Assembly (NCBI RefSeq): GCF_018100905.1
Contig: NZ_JAGJEG010000004.1
Span: forward strand, 124,001-188,000
Source of the DNA: Pseudoalteromonas sp. MMG010
GTDB lineage: Bacteria > Pseudomonadota > Gammaproteobacteria > Enterobacterales > Alteromonadaceae
Direction: 5' to 3'
Length of the DNA: 64,000 nt
A model generated the notes under the pieces. It did not search any database, had not been told where the DNA came from, and saw only the letters and a list, made by a program, of their open reading frames with translations. This document shows, in pieces, positions 36,231 through 44,452 of this stretch. The translations under genes and the position numbers were made by a program. How positions within the stretch are numbered: position 1 is the stretch's first letter; each line of letters starts with the position of its first letter.

Positions 36231-37114
36231 CGGTAAAATCTTCACAAGTAAAAATTAGGTTAGCTAATATTATTGAATCTCTACTTGGCTACCCTGTTAC
36301 TAAAACAATACAAAAAGGCAATGGGGATACGAGCCAGCAACAATATAATACCCATGGTCAAGTAAAACCGCTTTATAGTATTAATAGTGACAATACAACC
36401 CTAGCTCGTGCTCAAAAAAGGCAAGATCTATTACTTATAAAGCGCCAACAAAACATAGAAACAATATTAGCTTTAGCGATGGAATTTTGCCCTGATGTAG
36501 CAAGCAATAAGCAGCCTGATGCAGACTGGGTAGAGCATTTTATCTCTTTGTGTGAAGATACCGCTAATGAATCAATGCAAATATTATGGGCCAAAATCCT
36601 AATAGGCGAAACCTTAACCCCTGGTACTTTTTCAATTAAAAGTCTGCAAACACTAAAGCATATGACACAACGTGAAGCCGATGCATTGCAAAAATGTGTG
36701 TCACTGAGTAGCTTTAATGCAAAAGATGATAGTCACTTTATTTTATTAGGGTTTTATAAAAAGCCATCCTTGTTTGATTTACTACGAAAAGGGAATAAAG
36801 TGTCATTAAATTTAGGAAAAACAGGCATTAGCTTTCCCGAAATTTTAACCTTAATGGATTTAAATTTACTGTATAGAAAAGAAATTGAATCGGCGGCTTT
36901 AAAATCAGGACAAGAACTAACACTTTGCTTTTTATCACAAAAAGTTACACTTAAAGCTAAAAGTAGTGATTTAGTATTGAGTTATTATAAGTTTACGCAA
37001 ACCGGAGATGAGCTTTCTAAGTTAATAAATATTCCAATAAATAAAAACTATAAGCAATTGATAAATAGCGCATTAGAAAATGAATTTGAGCTAACCTGGC
37101 ATACAATTGAATAA
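36227..37114 (+). CDS. TIGR03899 family protein, unknown function
   Basis: The 295-residue protein resembles the TIGR03899 (DUF2806-like) family of gammaproteobacteria, recognisable from the central segment QILWAKILIGETLTPGTFS and TLKHMTQREADALQKC. It is predicted soluble, with a helical central domain and no signal peptide. It overlaps the SRPBCC gene (ATGA), so the two are probably translated together. The family has no known role that I am aware of. Confidence 0.75.
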   Translation: MTVKSSQVKIRLANIIESLLGYPVTKTIQKGNGDTSQQQYNTHGQVKPLYSINSDNTTLARAQKRQDLLLIKRQQNIETILALAMEFCPDVASNKQPDADWVEHFISLCEDTANESMQILWAKILIGETLTPGTFSIKSLQTLKHMTQREADALQKCVSLSSFNAKDDSHFILLGFYKKPSLFDLLRKGNKVSLNLGKTGISFPEILTLMDLNLLYRKEIESAALKSGQELTLCFLSQKVTLKAKSSDLVLSYYKFTQTGDELSKLINIPINKNYKQLINSALENEFELTWHTIE

Positions 37115-37141
37115 TTTATACCAGGTTAACATTATGCAACG

Positions 37142-37912
37142 TTAGAAATGTACTTGAACACCGGCAAAAGGACCTGACATATCGATATTAGTATTAATAT
37201 CATCGATATCATCAAGCTCTAATGTCATTGAACGATAACCCGCTTTAATAGCAACATCTACCGCTAAATTATCAATTAATTCCCAAGCAATACCAGCTTG
37301 GTAATCTTGCAACTTGCTATCATCGATAGCCAATAAGCTACCTTCAAAAAATACACTTAAACCAGTAAATGGTAGGCCCACTTCAGCGCGACCATAAGCA
37401 AGCGGAACAAAACCAGAAAACTCAACGGTTTCTGTATGGCTAGAACCATTTTGCTGTGAAGTACCTGTTACTGTAATTTCACCATCAAATTGCTTTGCAT
37501 TTAGACCTAAATCAATTGATACCAAATCGTTATCAAAAATTTCGTAATACAAAATATAATCAATATGCGAAAAGTCAGTCATTGAACTAACATCGGTTTG
37601 TGTTACATAGTCTTCACCATTAAATGAAAAAGAACTATCAAGTGTTGTTGAACCGTTTAGCTCAAGCTCAGTGTACTTTAATTTAATATTTGGAATTAAA
37701 GGTACTGGGTGCTCAAAAGCAGCGTAGTAACTTATAAATGTTTCATCTTCAAAATTAAAATCTTGTTGGGCGTTATTCCCATCTGAGAAACTACCATCAT
37801 TGCCCGCTTGAATTCCATCTACACCGATATATAGCCCTAAAAGAGTATCAGCGTGCGCAACCGGCGTTAAACATGCCATAGAGATGGCAGCTGCAATACA
37901 ATATTTTTTCAT
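37142..37912 (-). CDS. TIGR04219 family outer-membrane beta-barrel protein
   Basis: The 256-residue protein has a signal peptide (cleavage after VAHA, residue 21) and amphipathic beta strands throughout, with the TIGR04219-type opening DTLLGLYIGVDGI and a C-terminal aromatic GPFAGVQVHF suited to outer-membrane insertion. It is last in a minus-strand run after the DUF2333 and PCu(A)C genes. No substrate or function is known for the family. Confidence 0.8.
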   Translation of the reverse strand: MKKYCIAAAISMACLTPVAHADTLLGLYIGVDGIQAGNDGSFSDGNNAQQDFNFEDETFISYYAAFEHPVPLIPNIKLKYTELELNGSTTLDSSFSFNGEDYVTQTDVSSMTDFSHIDYILYYEIFDNDLVSIDLGLNAKQFDGEITVTGTSQQNGSSHTETVEFSGFVPLAYGRAEVGLPFTGLSVFFEGSLLAIDDSKLQDYQAGIAWELIDNLAVDVAIKAGYRSMTLELDDIDDINTNIDMSGPFAGVQVHF

Positions 37913-37921
37913 CGTTCTTCC

Positions 37922-38908
37922 TTATCCTTGAGCAAGCAATTCGCTCAACTCGATTAAAGCCGCATTGGCTCGTGAAATATAATTAGCCATAACTAATGAG
38001 TGGTTTGCTACAAAACCAAAACCATTCCCATTTAAAATAATTGGGCTCCACACAGTTTCTTGAGTTGCCTCAAGCTCACGTATAATTTGTTGTAAACTTA
38101 CCCGCGCATTTTTCTTTTCAAGTACATCTGCAAAATCGTACTCTACGGCTTGTAAAAAATGAAGTAACGCCCACGTTGCACCGCGAGATTCGTAAAACAC
38201 ATCATCTATTTCCCACCACGATGTTCTAATTTGCTGTTGCAGTGGAGTGTTAGTTGCTTGTTTATTTGATGAGTTACCTGCTAAATCGGTATTTACTTTT
38301 TCTTGGCCAACACTGGCACTTAAACGCTGACTTAAGCTACCTAAACGTTTTTCGGCCTCTTTTAACCAACTACGTAAATTATCTGCCCTGGCATAAAACT
38401 GGCTATCACGTTCATGCTGATTAGCAATTTGATTACGGTAAGTGATTAAAAACTCAATTCCTTTTTCATACTCACCTTCAGCACTAGGCCACGCCCATGC
38501 TTCAGAGCTAATATTAAATTGTGGTTGTGCTTTTTTTAGTGCCTCGTGCTCTGTTGACTGAGACTGAGAACGGCTGAAATCCTTACGCATCGACAGGGCT
38601 AAATCACGCACCATTTCAAGTGCACCGTATTCCCACGCAGGCATATTATCCATAAATAAACTAGGTGGCATCACATCATTTGACAAGTAACCACCGGGCT
38701 TATTGAGCAAGGTATTCGAAACGGTAATCAACGTTGATGTGGTCGTATATCCGGTAACTAATTGGGTATTTTCTTGCTTCGCTTGTTGATTTGCATTGTC
38801 GATAACATCAAACCTATCAGGTTCAATGCTCCAATAAACAGCAATGACATAAAAAATAACAAGTAGCAGTACCAATAATGTGACTAACTTTCCTTTATGT
38901 TGCGACAT
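37922..38908 (-). CDS. DUF2333 family membrane-anchored protein
   Basis: The 328-residue protein has one N-terminal membrane anchor (residues 9-27, VTLLVLLLVIFYVIAVYWS) and a large periplasmic domain with DUF2333 features such as NKPGGYLSNDVMPPSLFMDN, WEYGALEMVRD and SWWEIDDVFYESRGATWALLHFL. A strong AGGAGGTAAA ribosome site precedes the ATG. It lies 8 bp downstream of the copper-chaperone gene and 9 bp upstream of the TIGR04219 gene, so the three are probably one operon. Function is unknown. Confidence 0.85.
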   Translation of the reverse strand: MSQHKGKLVTLLVLLLVIFYVIAVYWSIEPDRFDVIDNANQQAKQENTQLVTGYTTTSTLITVSNTLLNKPGGYLSNDVMPPSLFMDNMPAWEYGALEMVRDLALSMRKDFSRSQSQSTEHEALKKAQPQFNISSEAWAWPSAEGEYEKGIEFLITYRNQIANQHERDSQFYARADNLRSWLKEAEKRLGSLSQRLSASVGQEKVNTDLAGNSSNKQATNTPLQQQIRTSWWEIDDVFYESRGATWALLHFLQAVEYDFADVLEKKNARVSLQQIIRELEATQETVWSPIILNGNGFGFVANHSLVMANYISRANAALIELSELLAQG

Positions 38909-38916
38909 TTTACCTC

Positions 38917-39426
38917 CTAGTGATGCGAGTGATGTTTAGCAGACGTAGATTGTTCAACTTGTTCTGCTAGCGATATAACCTCTATGTTTGTAAAAATACG
39001 GTTACCATCTTTAAAATATAGCGTGAGTTTACGTTCTTGCCCTGCAATAAGTGGCTCTTGCGGCTCAAATACCATTAAATGTAAGCCGCCAGGTTGAAAC
39101 TGCACACTTTCATGAGCCTTAATTTCTATGTTACTTACCTTTTCCATTTTCATCATTGCACCTTCGTGCTTATGTTGATGTATTTCTACACGCCCCAATC
39201 CATCAATCGTCGCTTTAACTAACACAGCATCAACTTTACTATGATTGCTAATTGTTAAATACCCGACACTGGATTCAGCAGCAGGTAAAAACTCTCTTAC
39301 CTGCCCATTTTCAACACTAAGCTGAGCAACTTCATGACTATGATCATGCCCCTCATGGGCTAATAATGATGACGAAAAACAAAAAGATAAAGCTATCACT
39401 ACGGTTATTAAAAGCATTTTCATCAT
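38917..39426 (-). CDS. Periplasmic copper chaperone, PCu(A)C domain
   Basis: The 169-residue exported protein (signal peptide to SLLAHEG, about residue 23) has the PCu(A)C copper(I) motif: EIHQHKHEGAMMKM, then a downstream His and Met in GGLHLMVFEPQ. His-rich stretches at the mature N-terminus (HEGHDHSHE) and at the C-terminus (KHHSHH) could add copper-binding capacity. Related proteins deliver copper to the CuA or CuB sites of cytochrome oxidase. No Sco or oxidase gene is adjacent. Confidence 0.88.
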   Translation of the reverse strand: MMKMLLITVVIALSFCFSSSLLAHEGHDHSHEVAQLSVENGQVREFLPAAESSVGYLTISNHSKVDAVLVKATIDGLGRVEIHQHKHEGAMMKMEKVSNIEIKAHESVQFQPGGLHLMVFEPQEPLIAGQERKLTLYFKDGNRIFTNIEVISLAEQVEQSTSAKHHSHH

Positions 39427-39502
39427 TATTTATTCCTTGTATATTAACATAAGATTACTCGCTAAATTTACCATAGAATGGCCTACTTAGTCAGTTAAAA
39501 AA

Positions 39503-39829
39503 TTAACTTAAGACTTTTTTATTGTCGCTTATTAACCAATAGAGTATGGCAGCTAATAGTAATGGCCAAAATATCATGATAGAGCCAAATAAACACGCTA
39601 AAACAACACCGGCAAAAGCCACTAAAAAAGCCCCTACTACGCCCATAGCTAATAACCCTGCAACCGCAGCAACAATAATAATTGCCACTAATACACCAAC
39701 TAACTCAAGCCCTGTCCAGCTAATATCCGCAATCCATAATGGTAATTGCCACGACTCAAAATGGACAAAAGGCAGCACATCAGTAAAAAATAACAAATAT
39801 AAGACAATACCTATCGCTAGTGTTTTCAT
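39503..39829 (-). CDS. Small membrane protein in the psp operon
   Basis: The 108-residue protein consists mostly of three hydrophobic segments (about residues 3-19, 42-72 and 74-98) with few charges. I do not recognise a named family. It follows the short pspC-like gene by 9 bp and pspA further upstream, all on the minus strand, so a role at the inner membrane in the same envelope-stress response is inferred. It may take the place of PspB or PspG, neither of which is present. Confidence 0.6.
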   Translation of the reverse strand: MKTLAIGIVLYLLFFTDVLPFVHFESWQLPLWIADISWTGLELVGVLVAIIIVAAVAGLLAMGVVGAFLVAFAGVVLACLFGSIMIFWPLLLAAILYWLISDNKKVLS

Positions 39830-39838
39830 TACATTCTC

Positions 39839-40045
39839 CTAAATTACTTTATCTTCTAAACAACAATGAGCAACCAAATAACCTATTAATACACCAACGG
39901 GGAAACTCAAAAAAAGTAGCAGCGTAACTAATCGGGTAGACCAAACGGGTAAATCTAGTCGTTGTGCTAAGCCACTACACACCCCCGATATTTTTTTATT
40001 TAGTTTATCTTTATACCAACGACGTTCTGCATTAAATGTATTCAT
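39839..40045 (-). CDS. pspC: PspC-domain protein (short)
   Basis: The 68-residue protein is little more than a PspC domain: the ISGVCSGLAQRLDLP motif followed by one membrane segment (VTLLLFLSFPVGVLIGYLVAH). Full PspC of enterobacteria is about twice as long and carries a cytoplasmic or periplasmic extension that is absent here. It lies 9 bp after pspA and should relay envelope stress to, or anchor, PspA. Confidence 0.8.
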   Translation of the reverse strand: MNTFNAERRWYKDKLNKKISGVCSGLAQRLDLPVWSTRLVTLLLFLSFPVGVLIGYLVAHCCLEDKVI

Positions 40046-40054
40046 ACCGTTCTC

Positions 40055-40723
40055 CTAAGCTGATTTCTTTATCGTCATTTTTAAAGCGGCTAATTCATTA
40101 TCAATCGCCTCATTTTTTACTATGTTATTAATTTCATCTGCCATTGAGCTTGCTGATGATGTCATTTCGTAAGCCTCAACTTGTGCTTCAATACTTTCTA
40201 CTCTTTGCTCAATGCAATCAAAACGTGACATAGCATGGGTTATTTTTTCACTGTGTACTTGCCCGTGTACCTTTGCTTTTACTGTCGCAATATTTTGGCG
40301 TTTTTCTAGCTGGGATTGCTTTACTTTGGCATCCGCTATTTTTTTGTTTAAACGCTCACAGTCATCGCTCATTTTTACAATAGAGTTTTGCAAAGCGGCC
40401 AATTCAGACTCTTTAATGGTTACATCATCTGCAATTACTTGCTTTTGCATTAAAGCCGCTTTAGCTAAATCATCGCGATTTTTAGCTATCGCTATTTCTA
40501 CTTGTTCTTGCCAGTGGTTCATCGTTAACACATTGGCTTTGATATGGCGTTTAAGCGCTTTTTCTTCACATAACAGTGTTGCGGCTGTAGTGCGGCACTC
40601 ACTCAATGCGCCTTGCATATCGTTAAGTAATAGCTTGATGAGCTTTTGTGGGTCTTCTGCTTTATCAAGCATTGCAATGATATTTGATTGAATTACATCG
40701 TTAATTCTAGTTATTACACTCAT
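40055..40723 (-). CDS. pspA: Phage shock protein A, PspA/IM30 family
   Basis: The 222-residue protein is predicted almost fully helical and coiled coil, with the PspA/IM30 opening MSVITRINDVIQSNIIAMLDKAEDPQKLI and heptad-rich segments to about residue 190. PspA forms membrane-binding ESCRT-III-like assemblies that protect the inner membrane under stress. A sigma-54-like sequence lies just upstream (40765-40781), but no divergent pspF gene is present. GGAGAG precedes the ATG. Confidence 0.9.
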   Translation of the reverse strand: MSVITRINDVIQSNIIAMLDKAEDPQKLIKLLLNDMQGALSECRTTAATLLCEEKALKRHIKANVLTMNHWQEQVEIAIAKNRDDLAKAALMQKQVIADDVTIKESELAALQNSIVKMSDDCERLNKKIADAKVKQSQLEKRQNIATVKAKVHGQVHSEKITHAMSRFDCIEQRVESIEAQVEAYEMTSSASSMADEINNIVKNEAIDNELAALKMTIKKSA

Positions 40724-40764
40724 TTAAACTCTCCGCTTATAATTAATAATTACCTCATTGTTAT

Positions 40765-40781
40765 TCCAAAAGTTATGCCAA
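40765..40781 (-). promoter_or_regulatory. Possible sigma-54 promoter of the psp operon
   Basis: On the minus strand TTGGCA-N6-TTGGA resembles the -24/-12 pattern TTGGCAC-N5-TTGCA with the right GG to GC spacing. The -12 GC reads GG, however, and that is a serious mismatch. It lies about 42 bp before pspA, suitable for a sigma-54 start. Confidence 0.3.
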
Positions 40782-40914
40782 CTCCTGAAAAACCAATAAA
40801 ACAATTAATTTTCAATTAGATACGGTAAATAAAAAGAATAGGAGAATGAAGAGTGGATGAATGGAAAAGTTTAAAAAGACTAAAAAAAAGTGAATTTGAC
40901 CAACTTTTAGGTTC

Positions 40915-40937
40915 AAAAAAGCCACCAATATGGTGGC
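40915..40937 (-). terminator. Terminator of dusA
   Basis: On the minus strand GCCACC-N5-GGTGGC (40921-40937) is followed by six U (40915-40920), just after the dusA stop. Confidence 0.85.
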
Positions 40938-40958
40938 TATTTTAATTACAAAATACGT

Positions 40959-41942
40959 TTATTCTGGAACGAAACTCAGAGCTTTATCCATAACCGATAA
41001 ATCAGCCTGCTTACCGTGACCATTTTCTGATAAGTGTCGTCTAAAACCACGAGCACCTGGCTGTCCTTGGAAAATCCCTAACATATGGCGTGCTACATGC
41101 CAAAAATTAGCACCTAAACGCATTTCCTCTTCTATGTACGGATACATTGCACGAACAACATCATGACGTGTTTGACTATTGGCTGTTTCGCCATAAATAA
41201 CTTCATCAACATCATTTAATATAAACGGATTGCTATACGCTTCGCGACCTATCATTACACCATCTAGGTGCGTTAAATGCTCAAGGCTCTGGGTCAGCGT
41301 TTTAACACCGCCATTAATACTAATATCTAACTGTGGGTAATCTTTTTTAAGTTGATATACTCGCGGGTAATCAAGAGGAGGGACTTCACGATTTTCTTTT
41401 GGACTTAAACCATTAAGCCATGCCTTACGTGCATGAATAATAAAGTCATCGCATCCAGCTTTATGACTTGCCTCAACCAACGCACATAAAAATGCATAGG
41501 AGTCTTGTTCATCAATACCGATACGTGTTTTTACCGTTACAGGAATATCTGTTTCGCTTTTCATCGCACTAACACATTGCGCAACCAAATCTGGCTCAGC
41601 CATTAAACATGCGCCAAAACGCCCATTTTGCACTCTATCAGATGGGCAACCTACATTTAAATTAATTTCATGATAGCCACGCTCACTTGCCAATTTTGCA
41701 CATTGCGCTAACGCTTTAGGATCTGAGCCACCTAATTGCAATGCAACAGGCCCTTCATGCTGATTAAAATGCAGGTAATCACCGCGACCAAATAAAATGG
41801 CGCCCGTGGTTATCATTTCAGTATATAGCACCGTATGCTTGGTCATTTTACGATGAAACGTACGACAATGACGGTCAGTCCAATCAAGCATGGGAGCTAC
41901 AGACATTCTACGAAAACTATTACTTACGGGACTTGCAGGCAT
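40959..41942 (-). CDS. dusA: tRNA-dihydrouridine synthase A
   Basis: The 327-residue flavoprotein matches Dus[19 protein letters not shown] at the FMN-binding start, [20 protein letters not shown] with the catalytic Cys, [17 protein letters not shown], and a C-terminal helical tRNA-binding domain ([19 protein letters not shown]). It reduces uridines 20/20a in the tRNA D-loop. ATG 41942 has GGAAG upstream and fits the family; the frame open to 41978 would need a TTG start. It forms a single-gene unit with its own terminator. Confidence 0.94.
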   Translation of the reverse strand: MPASPVSNSFRRMSVAPMLDWTDRHCRTFHRKMTKHTVLYTEMITTGAILFGRGDYLHFNQHEGPVALQLGGSDPKALAQCAKLASERGYHEINLNVGCPSDRVQNGRFGACLMAEPDLVAQCVSAMKSETDIPVTVKTRIGIDEQDSYAFLCALVEASHKAGCDDFIIHARKAWLNGLSPKENREVPPLDYPRVYQLKKDYPQLDISINGGVKTLTQSLEHLTHLDGVMIGREAYSNPFILNDVDEVIYGETANSQTRHDVVRAMYPYIEEEMRLGANFWHVARHMLGIFQGQPGARGFRRHLSENGHGKQADLSVMDKALSFVPE

Positions 41943-42101
41943 TGCGATACTTCCAAAGTTTTTAATTAATGTACGCAATAAAAGCGCATTAACGATTCTA
42001 ATAACAAATTTAGCGGGTAATTATACACAACCTAAATAATAAAATGCAGCAGTAAGTATCCGCTATTGGATTAAAAATAACGTCATTCGTTTTACTCGCT
42101 T

Positions 42102-42722
42102 TTAGCCATACACTTGTAAACCAAAATACTGCGCCACCCCGCTTAAAATATTAGTCACCGCTACCGACGTTAAAACAAGCCCCATGATTCTACTTATAAT
42201 ACTAGCTCCACTGTCACCAATTAATTTATGTACTTGTGTTGCCAATAATAATAAAACCAACACAACACATAATACAGCTAACATCATTGATGATGTAACT
42301 AACTGCTCAACCCAGGTAAACTCTTCATTTCGGGTCATTAACACGGCACCTAACATAGCCCCAGGGCTTGCTATAGAAGGGATAGCTAAAGGGAATATTG
42401 CCGTTTCGGTACTATCACGTACGCTTTTTATTTCTGTTTCAGGTTTGCTTTCTCCAAAAATCATCGACAATGCAAACAGTAATAAAATAATACCACCCGC
42501 AATTTGAAACGCCGCTAAAGGTATTTCTATTGCATTTAATAATTGCTCACCTGCTACAACAAAAAAGAGTAATACAAGTGCAGAGACCCCGACGGCTTTT
42601 AAAGCAACCTTACGTTTAAATTTTTCATCGTCAGCGCGTGTAACAGCAATAAAGACGGGTACAGTCCCGATCGGGTCTATGACTGCAAAAAAGAAAATAA
42701 ATGTGGCTAATAATTCATGCAT
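42102..42722 (-). CDS. MarC-family integral membrane protein
   Basis: The 206-residue protein has six hydrophobic segments and MarC/UPF0056 features: FFAVIDPIGTVPVFIAVT near the start, IFPLAIPSIASPGAM in the middle and ISRIMGLVLTSVAVTNILSG at the end. The family sits in the inner membrane; its transport or other function is unresolved despite the name. It is divergent from the zur-like gene with about 90 bp between them. Confidence 0.88.
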   Translation of the reverse strand: MHELLATFIFFFAVIDPIGTVPVFIAVTRADDEKFKRKVALKAVGVSALVLLFFVVAGEQLLNAIEIPLAAFQIAGGIILLLFALSMIFGESKPETEIKSVRDSTETAIFPLAIPSIASPGAMLGAVLMTRNEEFTWVEQLVTSSMMLAVLCVVLVLLLLATQVHKLIGDSGASIISRIMGLVLTSVAVTNILSGVAQYFGLQVYG

Positions 42723-42814
42723 CCTTAAAATTTCCTAGTAAAATGAGTAGAATAAAAACGCTGCAACTACAATACAATATGTTAGTATATCACGGTCGCG
42801 TAAGGATAAATTAG

Positions 42815-43249
42815 ATGAATATAGAATCACTCGTAAGTAAAGCCAAACAAGAATGTGATAACCGTGGTGCACGTTTTACACCTATCCGTGAAAAAGTTTT
42901 TCGGTTATTAGCTAATGCCCAAGGAGGTGTTGGTGCTTATGATTTACTTGAACAGTTAAAAGTTACTGAGGCAGGCGCTAAGCCCGCAACCATATATCGT
43001 GCTTTAGATTTTTTATCTGAGCTGGGGTTTATTCATAAAATAGAAAGCACAAATGCATTTATGCTGTGTCATCATTTTGATCATATTCACCCTGTTCAAT
43101 TACTAATTTGTGACACTTGTGGATTTATAAAAGAATTACACTCTACTGTTATTTCCCATGAGTTAAATAACCTTGCAGCAGAAAGCGGTTTTATTGTTTC
43201 TGCACAAACAATTGAAGCACATGGTAAATGTGAGTCTTGTCGTTCATAA
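42815..43249 (+). CDS. zur: Fur-family transcriptional regulator, probably Zur
   Basis: The 144-residue Fur-family protein has an N-terminal winged helix (FTPIREKVFRLLANAQGGVGAYDLLEQL, KPATIYRALDFLSELGFIHKIES) and a metal-binding dimerisation domain with HHFDHIHPVQLLICDTCGFIKEL and a C-terminal CESC pair. The two CXXC motifs are the structural zinc site. The HPVQLLICDTCG text and short length fit Zur better than Fur or PerR. It should repress zinc-uptake genes when zinc is sufficient. No zinc transporter gene is adjacent. Confidence 0.85.
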   Translation: MNIESLVSKAKQECDNRGARFTPIREKVFRLLANAQGGVGAYDLLEQLKVTEAGAKPATIYRALDFLSELGFIHKIESTNAFMLCHHFDHIHPVQLLICDTCGFIKELHSTVISHELNNLAAESGFIVSAQTIEAHGKCESCRS

Positions 43250-43319
43250 AATTAGTTTTGTATTTTAAATTAGATTTATTGCAAGCTGTTATTTCAGTAC
43301 TATTTAATAGGTATAAACC

Positions 43320-43787
43320 ATGAATGTAGAATTCATCAATCCTTTTTTAGCCTCTTTACTTAATGTATTAGAGACTATGGCGCAAACAAAATTAAAACCG
43401 GGAAAACCTCGTATAAAAACCGATGAAATAGCATGCGGTGATGTATCGGGTGTTATCGGAATGGTCGGGCCGGTTACTCGTGGCTCACTATCGATTACTT
43501 TTGATGAAAGCCTTGCATTGACGTTAATGGAAAAAATGTTAGGTGAAAAACCTGACAGTATTAATGATGAAGTTACTGATATGGTTGGCGAAATAACCAA
43601 TATGGTTACCGGTGGGGCGAAAAACCTACTGGGCGAAAAAGGGTACGATTTTGATATGGCGACCCCCATTGTTGTTTCAGGTAAAAATCACACAATTACC
43701 CATAAAAGTGATGGCAAAAAAATTCTTATGCCATTTACCAGTGATGACGGTAATGCTTATATAGAAATAAGCTTCGATGCGCTATGA
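43320..43787 (+). CDS. cheX: CheX-like chemotaxis phosphatase domain protein
   Basis: The 155-residue protein matches the CheX family: a helix with the ExxN catalytic pair ([14 protein letters not shown], about residues 90-103) and the opening [19 protein letters not shown]. CheX proteins dephosphorylate CheY-P or other receiver domains. No other chemotaxis gene is near, so its partner is unknown; the gene overlaps the next by 4 bp. Confidence 0.88.
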   Translation: MNVEFINPFLASLLNVLETMAQTKLKPGKPRIKTDEIACGDVSGVIGMVGPVTRGSLSITFDESLALTLMEKMLGEKPDSINDEVTDMVGEITNMVTGGAKNLLGEKGYDFDMATPIVVSGKNHTITHKSDGKKILMPFTSDDGNAYIEISFDAL

Positions 43788-44209
43788 GTTGGCAACAACA
43801 CATTATTACATTAAAACCCCGCTCTCGGGGTTTTCACTTAATTGATAATGAAATTATTGCTCAACTTCCTCAATTAAGCCGCTATAAAGTTGGGCTGTTA
43901 CATTTATTTATTCAACATACCTCTGCTAGCTTAACCATAAACGAAAATGCCGACCCCACCGTTCGCATGGATATGGAAAGCCACTTTAATAAGTTTGTTC
44001 CACAATGCCAGCCTTATTACCGCCATGATTATGAAGGCGATGATGATATGCCTGCGCACATAAAAAGCAGTACGATTGGTTGTGAGCTAACAATTCCTAT
44101 CGCTAACGGTTATTTAGCATTGGGGACTTGGCAAGGAATATACCTCGGTGAGCACCGAGATCATGCCAGCAGTAGAAACATAATTGCGACTATTCAAGGT
44201 GAGCTGTAG
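43784..44209 (+). CDS. YjbQ/UPF0047 family protein
   Basis: The 141-residue protein belongs to the YjbQ family, with [36 protein letters not shown] and [14 protein letters not shown], the conserved His/Asp segments of the compact trimeric fold. Some members show weak thiamine-phosphate synthase activity; the physiological role is unclear. The ATG overlaps the cheX stop. Confidence 0.88.
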   Translation: MSWQQHIITLKPRSRGFHLIDNEIIAQLPQLSRYKVGLLHLFIQHTSASLTINENADPTVRMDMESHFNKFVPQCQPYYRHDYEGDDDMPAHIKSSTIGCELTIPIANGYLALGTWQGIYLGEHRDHASSRNIIATIQGEL

Positions 44210-44383
44210 CGCTAATACCCCACAGTGTCTGCAACAATATAAAACACTTCAAATACCTTATTACCACCACTATTAATACTTTAATTATCAATATGAGTTA
44301 GAACTGCATTTAAAGATGTTTATAGCAATATAATAAAAATAACGTTTTCAGTGGTTTTAACACTCATTTTCAGCGTATCGTTA

Positions 44384-44434
44384 CCCTACAACCTATTAGT
44401 TAATAAGCTTAATAGATTGCAGGGCAATTTTTAC
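44384..44434 (+). terminator. Likely terminator after the YjbQ-family gene
   Basis: An imperfect 15-bp stem (44384-44398/44410-44424; two mismatched positions) is followed by CAATTTTTAC. It lies between convergent genes. Confidence 0.5.
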
Positions 44435-44452
44435 TTAACGATGGTTTACCTA

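Noticed and set aside
40212..40691. 159-codon plus-strand frame opposite pspA
   Set aside because: It is antisense to the clear pspA gene and reflects its helical codon pattern.
42780..42800. Possible Zur box before zur (TGTTAGTATATCA)
   Set aside because: Too few matches to the extended Zur palindrome to claim.
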